Notes: generated by a model not told the origin, from the sequence alone. 64,000 nucleotides of DNA from Cymodocea nodosa (GCA_036874045.1 CM072338.1:14716501-14780500), one strand, 5' to 3'; counted from the stretch's first letter, positions 49,775 through 61,399 are shown. Translations and numbers: made by a program.

Positions 49775-50737
49775 TAAGAAAAAATCAGAGAAATTTTTGA
49801 AAAAGTATAAGTTAACATTCCTTTGTTAGATCTAGTGTAGAAAATGCCACCTTGTGCTAAATATCTGAAGGATTGGTGTACTAAGAAAAGAGAGCGAAAA
49901 GTTCTTAGAAAGGTCTTTTTAGCTGAGTAAAGTAGTTCCCTATTTCTGCCACAAATTCCTAAAAAGTTATCTGATCCTGGAATCCCTGTTATATCATGCA
50001 CCATAGAAAATACCATTCTAAAAAGAACCTTAATAGACTTAGGTGCAGGTATAAATGCTATGCCAAGTGATATATTTGCATCCTTAGGATTAGAAGGCTT
50101 AACTCCTACTAGTACGGTTACTCAATTAGCTGATAGAAGTATAAGATACCCTAGAAGAAAAATAGAGGATGTCTTAATTAAAATCAAAAACTTTATATAT
50201 CCTATTGATATTGTAATTTTGGAATCCCAATAAATTAAGCATAAAAATAGTGATACATCTTTAATTTTGGGAACACCATTTTTAGCAACATCAGAGGCTG
50301 TTATAAATTGTAAGACTGGAGTAATGAAGTTAGCATATGGTAATGAGGATACTCAATTAAATATTTTCAAACCAGAAAAGTTTGAGGAGTTAGAAATGTC
50401 CTTACATACCATAGACTTTTTAGAGGATGAAAGAGATATGTTAGATGATGTGATTCAAGAAGAATTAAATAAGCAAATCAATTCTGAAACTTTAGAGGAA
50501 AGTGAAAGCATAAATATAGAAGAAGATCTGGAAGAAATTAATTTAGAAAATGATGATGCTCAATTAGGAGCTCTAGCTTCTAATGGGCAACATTTAGAAT
50601 TAAAACCTTTACCTCCTGAATTAACCTATATATTTCTGGAAGATAAACAAACCTGTCCAATCATTATTGCTTCAGATTTAAAAGAGGATCAAATAGCTAA
50701 ATTAAAAGATGTAGTAAAAGTTATAAAGAAGCAATAG
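49775..50737 (+). pseudogene. Athila retropepsin-like protease
   Basis: Starts with the linker KIREIFEKV.VNIPLLDLV and AKYLKDWCTKKRE. The aspartic protease region follows: DPGIPVISCTIENT, then LIDLGAGINAMPSDIF at about 50033, where the catalytic Asp is kept but the usual DLGAS reads DLGAG. After that come TVTQLADRSIRYPRRKIEDV and LILGTPFLATSEAVINC. Stops at 49775, 49808, 49838, 49928 and 50231 interrupt the frame. An acidic tail (50380-50600) leads to RT, which lies in another frame after a shift near 50720. Confidence 0.75.
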
Positions 50738-52130
50738 GATGGACTATGACTGATATAAAAGGGTTAAGTTCAACTTTATGCTGTCACCACATATATTTAG
50801 AAGAGAATGCTAAACCTGTTAGAATTCCTGAGAGGAGATTAAATCCAAACCTTAAAGAAGTAGTTAGGAAGGAAATAGTGAAATGGTTAGATAATGACAT
50901 AATTTATCCGATTTCTGATAGCTCGTAGGTTAGTCCAATCCATGTAGTTCCCAAGAAATCAGGATTAACAGTTATTAGGAATGAAAGTCAAGACTTGATA
51001 CCTATTAGAATTCAATCAGGCTGGAGAGTATGTATAGACTATAGAAAGCTGAATGCTGTGACTAGGAAAGATCATTTTCCGTTACCTTTTATAGATCAAA
51101 TGCTGGAAAGGTTAGTAGGGCTAGAATATTTTTGTTTCCTAGATGAGTATTCTGGTTATAATCAAATTCCAGTAGCATTAGAGGATCAAGAGAAAACAAC
51201 TTTCACCTGTCCTAATGGAACTTATGCTTTTAAGAGAATGCCATTCAGATTATGCAATGCACCAGCTACCTTTCAAAGGTGTATGCAGAGCATATTTACT
51301 GGAATGACTAAAGATTTTTTAGAAATATTTATGGATGATTTTACTGTATATGGCAATTCATATGAAGTCTGTTTAAAAAATTTAGACTTAATATTAAAAC
51401 GTTGTGTGAAAAAAAATTTGATTTTAAATTGGGAAAAATGTTACTTCATGGTTAAACAAGGAATAGTCTTAGGGCATGTTGTTTCTAAGAAAGGGTTGGA
51501 AGTAGATAAAGCTAAAATAGAAGTAATTTCTAATCTACCAGAAGCTAAATCAATAAAAGATATTAGATCATTTCTAGGACATGATGGTTTTTATCGAAGA
51601 TTTATTAAAGACTTTAGCAAGATAGCTAGACCTTTAACTAATCTATTAAAAGATGTTCCATTTAACTTTGATAAAAATTGCAAGGAAGCATTTTTCAGAC
51701 TTAAGACTAGCTTAATTTCAACTCCTATAATTCAAGCACCTGATTGGAACTATCCATTTGAATTAATGTGCGATGCTTCTGATTTTGCTGTAGGAGAAGT
51801 GTTGGGATAGAAGATAGAAAAATCTCCTAGAGTGATTCATTATGCAAGCAAAACCTTAAATGATGCTCAAGTTAATTACACAACTACTGAAAAAGAATTA
51901 TTAGCTGTTGTGTTTGCTTTAGAAAAGTTTAGATCATATCTGATTGGAGCTAAAGTAATAGTATACACGGATCATTCAGCTCTAAAACATTTAATAAAGA
52001 AAAAAGAGACCAAGCCTAGATTGATCCGATGGATATTATTATTACAAGAATTTGATCTAGAAATTAAAGATAAAAAAGGTTGTGATAATGTAGTAGTAGA
52101 TCATTTATCAAGATTACAAATAGAAAAATC
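50738..52130 (+). pseudogene. Athila reverse transcriptase and RNase H
   Basis: RT covers about 50746-51650: WTMTDIKGLSS, then RIPERRLNPNLKEVVRKEI, WRVCIDYRKLNAVTRKDHFP, LDEYSGYNQIP, FRLCNAPATFQRCM and the catalytic FMDDFTVYG (about 51330). The thumb has IRSFLGHDGFYRRFIKDFSK. RNase H (51650-52130) has [37 protein letters not shown] and [10 protein letters not shown] with [10 protein letters not shown], so its acidic residues are kept. Only two in-frame stops occur, TAG at 50926-50928 and 51808-51810. In Athila this enzyme copies the element's RNA into DNA. Confidence 0.85.
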
Positions 52131-52698
52131 AAATATTGAAATTAAGGATAATTTTCCTGATAAACAATTAATGACCATCAACACAATACCTTGGTATGCA
52201 GACATAGTTAATTACTTAGTTACTGGTTTAACACCTAAGGATTGGAATAGACAAGATAAGAAATTATTTTTCTCAAGAGTAAAATATTACTATTGGGAAG
52301 ACCCATACTTATTTAAGAAATGTCCTGATCTGATTTTAAGGAGGTGTGTTCCAGAAAATGAATATCCGAGCATATTATCTTTCTGTCATGACCAAGCTTG
52401 TGGAGGGCATTTTGGTTCAGGGAAAACTGTTGCAAAAATTCTGCAATGTGGGTTTTATTGGCCAACAGTATTCAAAGATACTCATAAATATTGCTTAAGT
52501 TGTCAACAAATAGGAAGAATATCAAAGAGGAATATGATGCCTCTTAATCCTATTGTTGAGGTTGAAATCTTTGATGTGTGGGGAATAGATTTTATGGGTC
52601 CATTTCCTATGTCTAATCAATTTAATTACATATTGTTGGGGGTGGATTATGTATCTAAATGGATAGAAGTTATTCCTACAAAAATTAATGAAGTTTGA
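52131..52698 (+). pseudogene. Athila integrase, truncated after the first catalytic Asp
   Basis: The HHCC zinc domain is present ([13 protein letters not shown], then [10 protein letters not shown] near 52485-52515). The first core strand [11 protein letters not shown] carries the first catalytic Asp, and [17 protein letters not shown] follows. The frame stops at TGA 52696-52698. The homologous minus-strand element continues here with the rest of the core, so the second Asp, the Glu and the C-terminal domain are missing from this copy. The sequence changes abruptly to gag at about 52690. Confidence 0.82.
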
Positions 52699-53877
52699 AG
52701 TTTTTCTATCCTAGAAAAACCATTAGGAGAGATTCTGTATCCTGAATTAGTTGATGAACCTTCATGTATTCGATTGCCAAACTTTGAGGGAGATAGGTTT
52801 GAACTGAAATCTAATTATATTAGTCAATAGCTATATTTTCATAGATTAGAAAGAGAGGATACCTATTATTTCCTTAGAGAATTTAATGAAGTTTGTCAAA
52901 TGATGAAAATGCCGAACATGAGTATAGATGCTATTAAACTTAGATATATCCCTTTTTCTTTAAAAGACAGCTAAGAGATGGTTATATACTCTATCGCCTG
53001 ATTCAATTTCTACATAGACTGAATTTTGCTCTATTTTTTTGGAAAAATATTATCCAACCCATCAAACGATTAAAAAGAAATATTAATGTGTAGCCAAAAA
53101 CAGGGTGAATCATTCTGGAAATATTTTGAAAGATTTAAAGATTTACTAACTCAATGTCCACATCATGCAATGAGTAAAGCACAATTAATAAGTATAATTT
53201 ATGAAGGCATTGATGTTTCAACGAAATCTTTATTAGAATCTACTTGTCAAAATGGATTTTTAAAATTATGTAGTGAAGAAGCATGGGCATATTTAGAAAA
53301 CTTTGCAAAAAGAACTGCTTAGTGGGAAAACTCGGCTGAAGCTATTGTAGATAAAAAAATATTGCTAAGAGGAATGCATGAAATAGATTCAAGTACTATG
53401 CTTGAGGTGAAATTAACTGAATTAACAAAGAAAATAGAAGAGTTCTCATTAAATCAAAAGCTAGCAGAAAAGAATGCAAACATAAATAATTTAGATATTA
53501 TTTATGCTAGAAACCAAAGAGATAATTTGGGAAATTCTTATAATCCTAATTGGAGAAATCACCTGAATTTATCTTGGAGAAACAACAATTTTCAGGGAGG
53601 AGAAAATGTAAATGAGAAGAATATAAGTTATGAAGCATTACTGGAACAAGGATCTAGAATAGAGAAATTAGAGAAGATAATCCAACAATTAAACAATCGT
53701 TTAGATTTTGTATTTGGAAATACTGCAATTCAAAATCAGAATAGAAATATACCACTTAGACAGAAGTAACCAATGGAAGTTAGATCTACTAGAGGATTGC
53801 CAATACAAGCAATATATAACCTTGTCAATAGAACTGTTAATGAAATTGATACCTCTTCTAGGAGGGTAGCTGAATGA
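52699..53877 (+). pseudogene. Athila gag core, located downstream of pol
   Basis: The sequence reads like an Athila gag: an N-terminal leader (ELVDEPSCIRLPNFEGDRFE), then REFNEVCQMMKMPNMSIDAI, LRYIPFSLKDS and, after frameshifts at about 52970 and 53080, QGESFWKYFERFKDLLTQCP. A SYNPNWRNHLNLSWRNNN block (about 53539-53592) and a coiled coil EQGSRIEKLEKIIQQLNNRL follow. These normally sit between the 5' LTR and protease. The gag frame follows pol's frame directly after one TGA. Stops at 52828 and 53329 also occur. It ends at TGA 53875-53877, about 190 bases before the F-box ATG. Confidence 0.78.
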
Positions 53878-54067
53878 AGCAGCATATCTGAAGCAACTAT
53901 CTGTATATATATATGTTTTTATTTATAGTTAATAGTATCGTAGAGTCAGTCCTTAACTCAACGAACTTATTTCGTTGAGTTATGCCTTAACTCCACGAGG
54001 GTGTGTAGTAGTTATGTTAATTTTTTGTCTCTACTAAATTTTTGTTTGTGTTATACAGAATTAACAA

Positions 54068-55206
54068 ATGGAATTAATGCAATTACCATTGGATGCGCTA
54101 AGGGAAGTAGTGAGTAACTTGTCAGCTAAAGATCTGTGCAGGTTGTGTTGTGTATCAAAGGAAATTAAAGACTGTATTGAAGAAAAATATTTTCAAGGAC
54201 TACAAGCTGCAAAAATGACTAAGATTAGAGATGAATTCATATGGAGGTCATTTAATTGTAGTTCAATTAATCATGAATATCTTGCTATGGAAGAAACTAC
54301 TAGAATTCCACCCAATACATTAGAAGGAATAAATCATATTATGGGGATAGATGAAGGATTAATCATATATAGGACGAGACCAAGGTATGCAAGTTTATTA
54401 TTACCTGATATTTTGATAAGAAATCCTATAACAAGAGAAGAATGGAATATAGGAAGACCTAATAGATTTGAAGTACCAACTGTAAATTGTGGATCGGCTT
54501 TAATATTTTCTGATAAAAATTCTGCAATTCCTGAAAAATTATATTATTGGAGACCTATAGGAAATTAGGGTGAAGATTTATGCTTAAGTGTGTATAATTT
54601 TCTGAATAGATCTTGGAATGAAAATATTATGATATATCTAGGACAGAAATCATTAATTAACCAAACACATGTCATACTTGATGGATATATATATCTTGTC
54701 ACAGATATATCAATTGCATTTGGATCTGATTTATACATAGTGAGCATAGATAGTTATGATGAATATATAGAAATTTTACCTATACCGAGTGATATAGCTA
54801 AACCACCATTTGTAGAATTTAATAAAATTCAAATAAGAGTGTGGTATAATGAAGAAGATGATCCTACTTTATGTCTGATAAGATGGTGGGATGAATTGAT
54901 GAAATTTCAAATATGGATTATGGAAGACATTAATGAATGGAAGTGGGAAGAAGAGTTTATTGAAATAGATGTAGAAATAGAAACTACTAATTACCCTGGA
55001 ACCAAAAAGGATCCCTTTCTGCATTTCATATCATTAATGGTAATACACTTGTATTTGGAATTTATAATATATTACACGTTTACAAATTAAGAAGGAACAA
55101 GAATTGTATGAAAACAAAATTAATAGCAAGAAGAATTATGCCTAAAAAGTTTGATTGGACTGATACATTTATTCCATTAGTTCCTACTTTTCAATCATGT
55201 TCTTAA
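54068..55206 (+). pseudogene. F-box protein gene inside the Athila element
   Basis: F-box proteins are the substrate-choosing subunits of SCF ubiquitin ligases. ATG 54068 opens an F-box at residues 6-44 (LPLDALREVVSNLSAKDLCR, then CVSKEIKD). A long C-terminal region looks like an F-box-associated domain (LLPDILIRNPITREEWN, VILDGYIYLVTDIS, FQIWIMEDINEWKWEEEF). The frame is broken by TAG at 54566-54568. The likely natural tail lies one frame over after about 55020, giving NGNTLVFGIYN through FIPLVPTFQSCS and TAA at 55204-55206. The intact form would be about 380 residues, usual for the family. It has no intron, lies between gag and the 3' non-coding region, and is in transcription sense. Only two lesions in about 1.1 kb is fewer than the surrounding gag. 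A low-level functional truncated product of 166 residues cannot be excluded. Confidence 0.82.
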
Positions 55207-56938
55207 GCTGTGATTTTGTGTGTTTAATGTTGTGTGTATTCAATGTTTATTTTTAGAAAAAAATATAGTTTTCATTTTATTTTATAAAAGAAAAAAAAAA
55301 CAAAATATCAATCCAATTTGTTAGTATCTGTTCTAGGAAACCAACTGGCTTGCTTGTGAGCCACCAAAGGCATAGGAGCCTGGGTTCCACACATGACACT
55401 AATTTATTAATATCTGTTAGATGTTATTTTGTTTTATAATCTGCGTTTATCTGTGAATGAAAATTTTTTCAGAATCAAAAATCTGAATATACAGAAGGAG
55501 ATACAAACAAAACAAGGTATGTAACCAATAACTTATCCTAAATTTTAAATCAAAGAAATTGTATTCATGCCTGCTACAATTACTGTATTTATTATCAAAT
55601 CTTTTACATTGAGGACAATGCAAAATGTAGGTATGGTATGTAGCCATGTAAGTTTGTTAATTAAAGGAATTAAAATGGCACTGCAAAGTTTTGTAGAAAT
55701 TGAAAATTTTTATGAACTCGCTGTAACTATCTAATAATTGAGACTGTAAAATTTTTATAAACTGTAACTGCTTGAATGTTATATTTAGAAGGCTATAGAT
55801 GATGCTATAGAATTTACTATTTATGCTAATCTAGATATAGTATCTTATGTTTTTTTTCTGAATTTCATGAGTTTAACAGTTTCACGATTTTAAAATGAAA
55901 TCAGAATGCTTAATGAAAAAAATTTATCTGAAGTCTTAAAGGAGTTGAGATGTGAATTCTAGATTAAATGAAACATATATGATTAAAGATACATTTAATT
56001 TGACTAATTGAACTTGTAGAATGATTTATGTGTAGATCTTATTAAACTACAAAAAAAGTATGAGCTCATTGTTATGGATTCATATTTACAGTAAATGATA
56101 GAAGCAGGACTATATCAGATTGCTGATTACTGCATCTATATTAATGAAATACGTACATATACAGTATGTGATTAATGCTTTGTTTTCTGTGTATTTTGAT
56201 TGAAAAAAAATAAAATAAAATTTGAGAGTTTATTGACTTGTTTGATCACAAGCCTTTTGTACTTGAGCAGATAGGTATGTAAGGATTGTTGACCTAAAAA
56301 AGGACTCTTGAAATCTGACAACCTAAGATTTTGATCAGATCTAGGATTGTTGACTGAAAGCTCGTTACATGGGTACATTAGAAAGCTCTTGTATGATTCA
56401 AGCTTGTCAAATTAGCTTTTAAAGTACAAAAAAAAGAAAAAGAAAAAAATATACATATACTGTTATGAAAAGATACAAGTGTTTTGTGAAATACAAATAT
56501 CTTATGAATCGAGTATATTTTCTGTTATGTAGAATTGCTGTAATATGAATCTAGAATTGACTTTTGAAGTTGTTTAATGGAGATACAATTTTTTATTCTA
56601 CTTGTCTTAATCATATTGAATTGGATTGTACTTTGATTCGTATGTTGTTGAAATTTCTTCTAGAAATCTTATTGGAAAATTCAAGATGATAGATGATGAA
56701 AAGAAGAACAAATGATAATATAATTAACACCTATGTGATGATGATATACTTTGTATGTAATTTACATATATTCTAAGTATATTTGCAAGTTGATTACTGA
56801 AACATACAGAATATATATTTTTATGCTGAATAGAAGAAAAAAAAGAGAGAGGAAGAATTAATTCTGGCACTTTTAGAAATACCAATTAATTAGATCTTAG
56901 TTTGCTAAGGGACTAGCAAAATTTAGGTATGGGGGAAG
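55207..56938 (+). other. 3' non-coding region and polypurine tract of the plus-strand Athila element
   Basis: No protein is encoded. A block with GAGCCACCAAAGGCATAGGA (about 55359-55378) and the stretch near 56220-56350 (inverse of TACATACCTATCTGCTCAAG) are conserved in inverted form in the minus-strand sister (59640-59720 and 58600-58740). The polypurine tract AGGTATGGGGGAAG at 56925-56938 primes plus-strand DNA synthesis. Confidence 0.7.
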
Positions 56939-57972
56939 TATTTAGAATGAAAAGGTGCATATTATTAACGGTTAAATGATGGTTAATTGCATAATATTTA
57001 GCTTATCATATGAGAATTAAGCCATTATTTTAGGAGAACATAAAGCTTCTAGCCTTGGCTTCGGATTAATGCCTATATGTTGAAGAGGAGATCATCTTGC
57101 AATTCTGGACTTGCGATTCTATAGGGAGAGGAGATAGGATTGTAAGTGGTTTAATTTTTAGTGGTGTAATCGCGTTGCAAGTAGTGACAGAAGTATTTAA
57201 TATCGATTGAGATTACTTTACATTTCACCTTTCGCCCATTTCCATGTTCATAATAAAACAAAAATACCAAAAACAATTTATCTATGTTTGTATGTTGTAT
57301 TTGAGTGTTGTATCGTGATTAATGTTATCTTTATCAGTGTTGTGATTGTTTTATGTTAGTTTTAGTTTTACAGTTTACTGAAATTGGTTCGTTCAAAAGA
57401 CTAAAAGATTTTAATGGTTACTGTTTGAATTATCTGAATGTTAGTATTGATTAATGATAAATCCAATGTTTACTAACATTAAAGAGCTTAATTGATGTTA
57501 TTTACAATCTATGGAACTGCCTAATGGTTGGTCGAATTCCTCTATAAATAGTAGTATTAAAAAGCAAAGATAGGCTTGTGGAGTTAACTTAAGTCCACGA
57601 GGTTAGTCCGTTGAGTTAGCCATAACTTAACGAACTTTGTCCGTTGAGTTAACTATAATACAACGAAGGGCTTATTGAAGATATAAATTTGATTGTTAAC
57701 AAACAGACAGTTCTAAACACTTAAGCAATTCTCTGTGGGATCGACCTGTACTTGCACACTGATACAATAGACACTGTGCACTTGCAGTTAAAGTACAAAT
57801 TGGAATTAATATGTAAATTGTATTAAAGGTTGTTTGTTTACTTCTTAAAGAAAAAAATAGACATAAAGATAAATTAACTAAGTAAAAACAGAAGTAACAA
57901 ATCCAAGTTTTTCTAGTACGTTATTGGAGATGTAATCAGATATTCTGGTGTCGTGTTGGGAAAACCCAAACA
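56939..57972 (+). repeat. 3' LTR of the plus-strand Athila element, internally deleted
   Basis: Starts TATTTAGAATG (TG changed to TA) and ends CCCAAACA. Compared with the 5' LTR it lacks about 1,186 bases corresponding to 46606-47791, joining ...AGCCATTAT to TTTAGGAG. The lost part includes the G-box array and the TATA box. Confidence 0.85.
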
Positions 57973-57996
57973 TTATGCATATTTTCTTTCTAAACA

Positions 57997-59905
57997 TTTC
58001 CCTCATACTTAACTTTTGCTAGTCCCTTAGCAAATTACTAAGATCTAACTAGTTGGTCTTTCTAAAGTGCTAGAACTAATTCTTCATTTTGTATCTTCAA
58101 AATACATAGATTAGATTAATATAAAGATATTCTGTATTAATTCAGTAATCTAATTTAACATTATTTTCTCCTCTCCAACTTGCAAATATATTTAAAACAT
58201 ATGTAATTTACATACAAAATATATTAGCATCACATAGGTGGTAGTTATATTATCAATTTTTTCTTTTCAAACATTTATTATCCTGAATTTTCCAATATGA
58301 TTTCCAGAATAAATTTCAACTACATACAAATCAAAACATAATTCAACTCACTATGATTAAAACAAGAAGAATAATGAATTGTATCTCAAATAAATAACTT
58401 CAAAAGTCTAATCTAGATTCATACTTCAGTAATCATAGATAATAGAGAATATACTCGATTCAAAAGATATTTGTATTTTTACAAAATACTTTTATCTTTT
58501 TAGAACAGTATATGCATATTTTTACTTTAAAAGTTAATTTGAAAAGCTTGAATCATACAAGAACTTGCTAATGTACCTATGTATTGAGCTTTCAATCAAC
58601 AATCCTAGATCTAATAAGCATCTTAGGTTGCTAGATTTAAAGAGTCATTTTTCAAGTCAACAATCCTTACATACCTATCTGCTCAAGTACAAAAGGCTCA
58701 TGATCAAACAAATCAATAAACTTTCAAAGTTTTTCTTTTTTTTTTCCTCTTTTTCCTTTTCAACATAGTATATATACGTATTTCATTAATACAGATGTAA
58801 TAAAATACAAATCTCATATAATCTACTTCTATAATTTACTGAAAATATGAATCCATATCAATAAGCTCATACCTTTCCTGTAGTCTAATAAGATTTACAC
58901 ATAAATCATTCTACAAGTTTAATCAATTAAATTAAATGTATACTTGATCATATGCATTTCATTTAATCCAAAAATCAACATTTCAGCTCGTTTAGAATTT
59001 CAAATAATTTCTTGAGTTATAGTTAAGTATTTTGATTTTTTTTTAAATCGTGAAACTGTTAAATTCATAAAATTTAGTAAAAACATAAGATACTATATCT
59101 AGATTTGTATTAATAGTAAGATTGTGTAGCATCTTATATAAGATTTTAAATATAACATTCAAGTAGTTACAATGTTTTTTTATAGTTTCAATTATCAAAT
59201 AGTTATAGAAAATTTCGGTTAGTTACAGTAAATTCATAATAAAAAAAATTTTCAATTTCCACAGAAATTTGCAGCACAATCCTAATTTCTCTAATTAACT
59301 AGATTACTTGGATTTTAATCTAATTACCTCTCCCCATACCTACATTTTGCATTGTCCTCAATGTAAAATTTTTTACAGTAAATATACTAAATGTTAGTAG
59401 GTATGAATATTATTTCGTTGACTTAGCACCTAATTCAACGAGCTTAATTCGTTGAGTTAATGAATAACTCCACAAATTGAGCTTGAATGTAAATTCAAGA
59501 TAAGTAATCAATTACATACCTTGTTCTTTTGTATCTCCTTCAATATCTTCCAACTTTTGATTCTAAAAAACTTTTCATTCACAAATAAAATCAGAATATA
59601 TAACAAAATAACAACTTAACAACAAAATATAAATTATTAAATCAGTGTCTTGTGTGGAGCCTAAGCTCCTATGCCTTTGGTGGCTCACAAGCAAGCTAGT
59701 TGGTTTTTTAGAATAGATACCAATAAACTACATTGATATTTTGTTTGTTTTTTTCTTTTCTAAATAAAATAGAAAATAAAAGTTGGCTTTTTGTTTTTTT
59801 TGTTTTCTTCTTCTAAAGATAAATAAAACAGAAACTTAAAAATTTTCTTTTTTTCTTAAAAATAAATGCAGCATACACACAACATTAAAAGTATAAAATC
59901 ACAAT
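57997..59905 (-). other. 3' non-coding region and polypurine tract of the minus-strand Athila element
   Basis: Homologous in inverse orientation to 55207-56938 and without coding potential. The polypurine tract is at 57997-58010. Near 59415-59470 it carries TTCGTTGA/TCAACGA hairpin words of the family. Confidence 0.7.
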
Positions 59906-60896
59906 TTAAGAACATGATTGAAAAGTAGTGATAAATGGAATAAACATGCCAGTCCAAGTAAACTTTTTAGGCATAATTCTTTTTTGCTCTTACTCTTCTT
60001 CTTATTCTTCAAATAATAAATCTACAAAAATGGGCTCTTTATGCCCTACTATATACATTATAGGCTCAAATTTAATTTCTTCTTCTACCGTCTCAAATAC
60101 ATTTTCTTTTTCTTTTCTTCTTCTAAATAGTTATGCCTGATCTTCTTCTTCTTCTGATAATAAATCAACAAAAATGGGCTCTCTAGGCCCTCAAGCCATA
60201 GGTGCTGGCTCTTCCTATTTCACATTCTCTATAGTTGCTGGTCTCGAAGGACCAACCTTAATTTCTCTTATAATAGGTATGGTAGTGGCTTCTTGGTGCT
60301 ATTCAACTTTAACTTTGTATTGGACCTTCAACTTTTCTGTAGCCCTCCTTTTGTGAAGTGCATCAAACATTAGATGTGCTTTAGCTACTACCAAATCTTC
60401 TGGTTCTCCTTGATTTTTCCCAACTCAAACCAGTTCTTCAAACTCTCTCAACTCTTCTTCAGTAGAAGGCCCCATAACTATCACCCTTTCTAGTGGTTTA
60501 GGTGATGGAATTGAAGGTCCTGCTTGTTGTGCTGCTGTAGCTGTCATTTTAACTTGCTCTCTTAGTTGTTGTTGTGAAAATTCCGGCTACTGCTCTTGTT
60601 TTTCCTACTCTCTCTGTTCTTTAAATTGTTGATAAGCTGCTTCTACAGCTATCTTCCTTATAAACCATAGCCATGATTTCCTACTTATAAGTTTTAGGGC
60701 AACTTCATTGTACAACCTGATTTTTCCTTCTCTATTGACAATTGTTTCTATAGCTACTCATATTCTTGTTTCCATTATTTGAGATATTCTAACATTTAAA
60801 TTTACAAGTTTTCTAATAAAGAAGAATATATCATCCTCTACATTTTCAAGTTACTTTTCTCTCATGGTGTTTCTGATCTTCTGCCATGAATGTCAT
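59906..60896 (-). pseudogene. acidic accessory ORF of the minus-strand Athila element
   Basis: Read downward from an ATG at 60896, with at least one early frameshift and several stops, this gives a protein of about 330 residues that I do not recognise. It has RKLVNLNVRISQIME, NEVALKLISRKSWLWFIRK, a Gln/Ala-rich and Pro-rich middle (SIPSPKPLERVIVMGPSTEE) and VVAKAHLMFDALHKRRATEK. Then come two acidic copies of a PIFVDLL motif (REPIFVDLLSEEEEDQ and KEPIFVDLLFEE). The last ~25 residues (MPKKFTWTGMFIPF, TTFQSCS) are clearly homologous to the tail of the F-box protein at 54068-55206 in the sister element. It occupies the same place between pol and the 3' LTR. No env or known domain was seen. Confidence 0.6.
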
Positions 60897-61059
60897 TCCT
60901 TTGATTATTTGAGGAATTTCGTAGTGTCAAACTGATCCTAGAAGTTTTGCTCTATCTTTGTCTTCGTTGCGTTACGGAACGGAACAGAATCACTTTGACT
61001 TTTACTATTCTAAGTTCTAAATGATTTCTATGGATAATGCCTCCAAATCTTAAGTTTTA

Positions 61060-61330
61060 ATATAAATAAACCCTAAGTTATTGGCGGGTAATCAGGTCAT
61101 TCCTTACGCAAACTATCACTATTCACATATACTACTCCGTGGAGTTACGATTAACTCCACGGACTAAGTTTGTGGACTTATGTTAAGTACTTTGTTAAGT
61201 TACAATTAACTCAATGGAGTAAATTCTTTAACTTATCCTAGACACAATAGAGTAAGTTCGTTGAGTTAAGCTTAACTCAATGGACCTCTTGTAAAGTTAT
61301 AACTAATAAAAATAAATAACTATAATAAAT
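61060..61330 (-). promoter_or_regulatory. hairpin cluster and TATA-like site upstream of the acidic ORF
   Basis: Contains palindromes CCGTGGAGTTACGATTAACT with its completion (about 61137-61162) and TTCGTTGAGTTAAGCTTAAC (about 61258). On the minus strand TTTATATTAAAA lies about 165 bases before the ORF's ATG. A separate promoter for the accessory ORF is inferred only. Confidence 0.35.
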
Positions 61331-61399
61331 TTTTACTTGGTCAACATCGAAGAATCTCTAGTCTGACTAACTCTTAATTTTTTTATTTGCATAACTTCA

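Larger units (their letters stand above)
46516..57972 (+). mobile_element. plus-strand Athila-like gypsy element carrying an F-box gene
   Basis: 5' LTR 46516-48736 and 3' LTR 56939-57972, with target duplication TTATG at 46511-46515 and 57973-57977. A tRNA-Asp-type PBS lies at 48743-48761 and a polypurine tract at 56925-56938. Protease, RT and RNase H motifs are those of the Athila lineage (for example [33 protein letters not shown]). The interior departs from the usual order: pol stops inside integrase, gag follows pol, and an F-box gene replaces the env-like ORF. By eye the aligned LTR parts differ by about 7% over 210 bases, so the insertion is moderately old. Confidence 0.9.
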
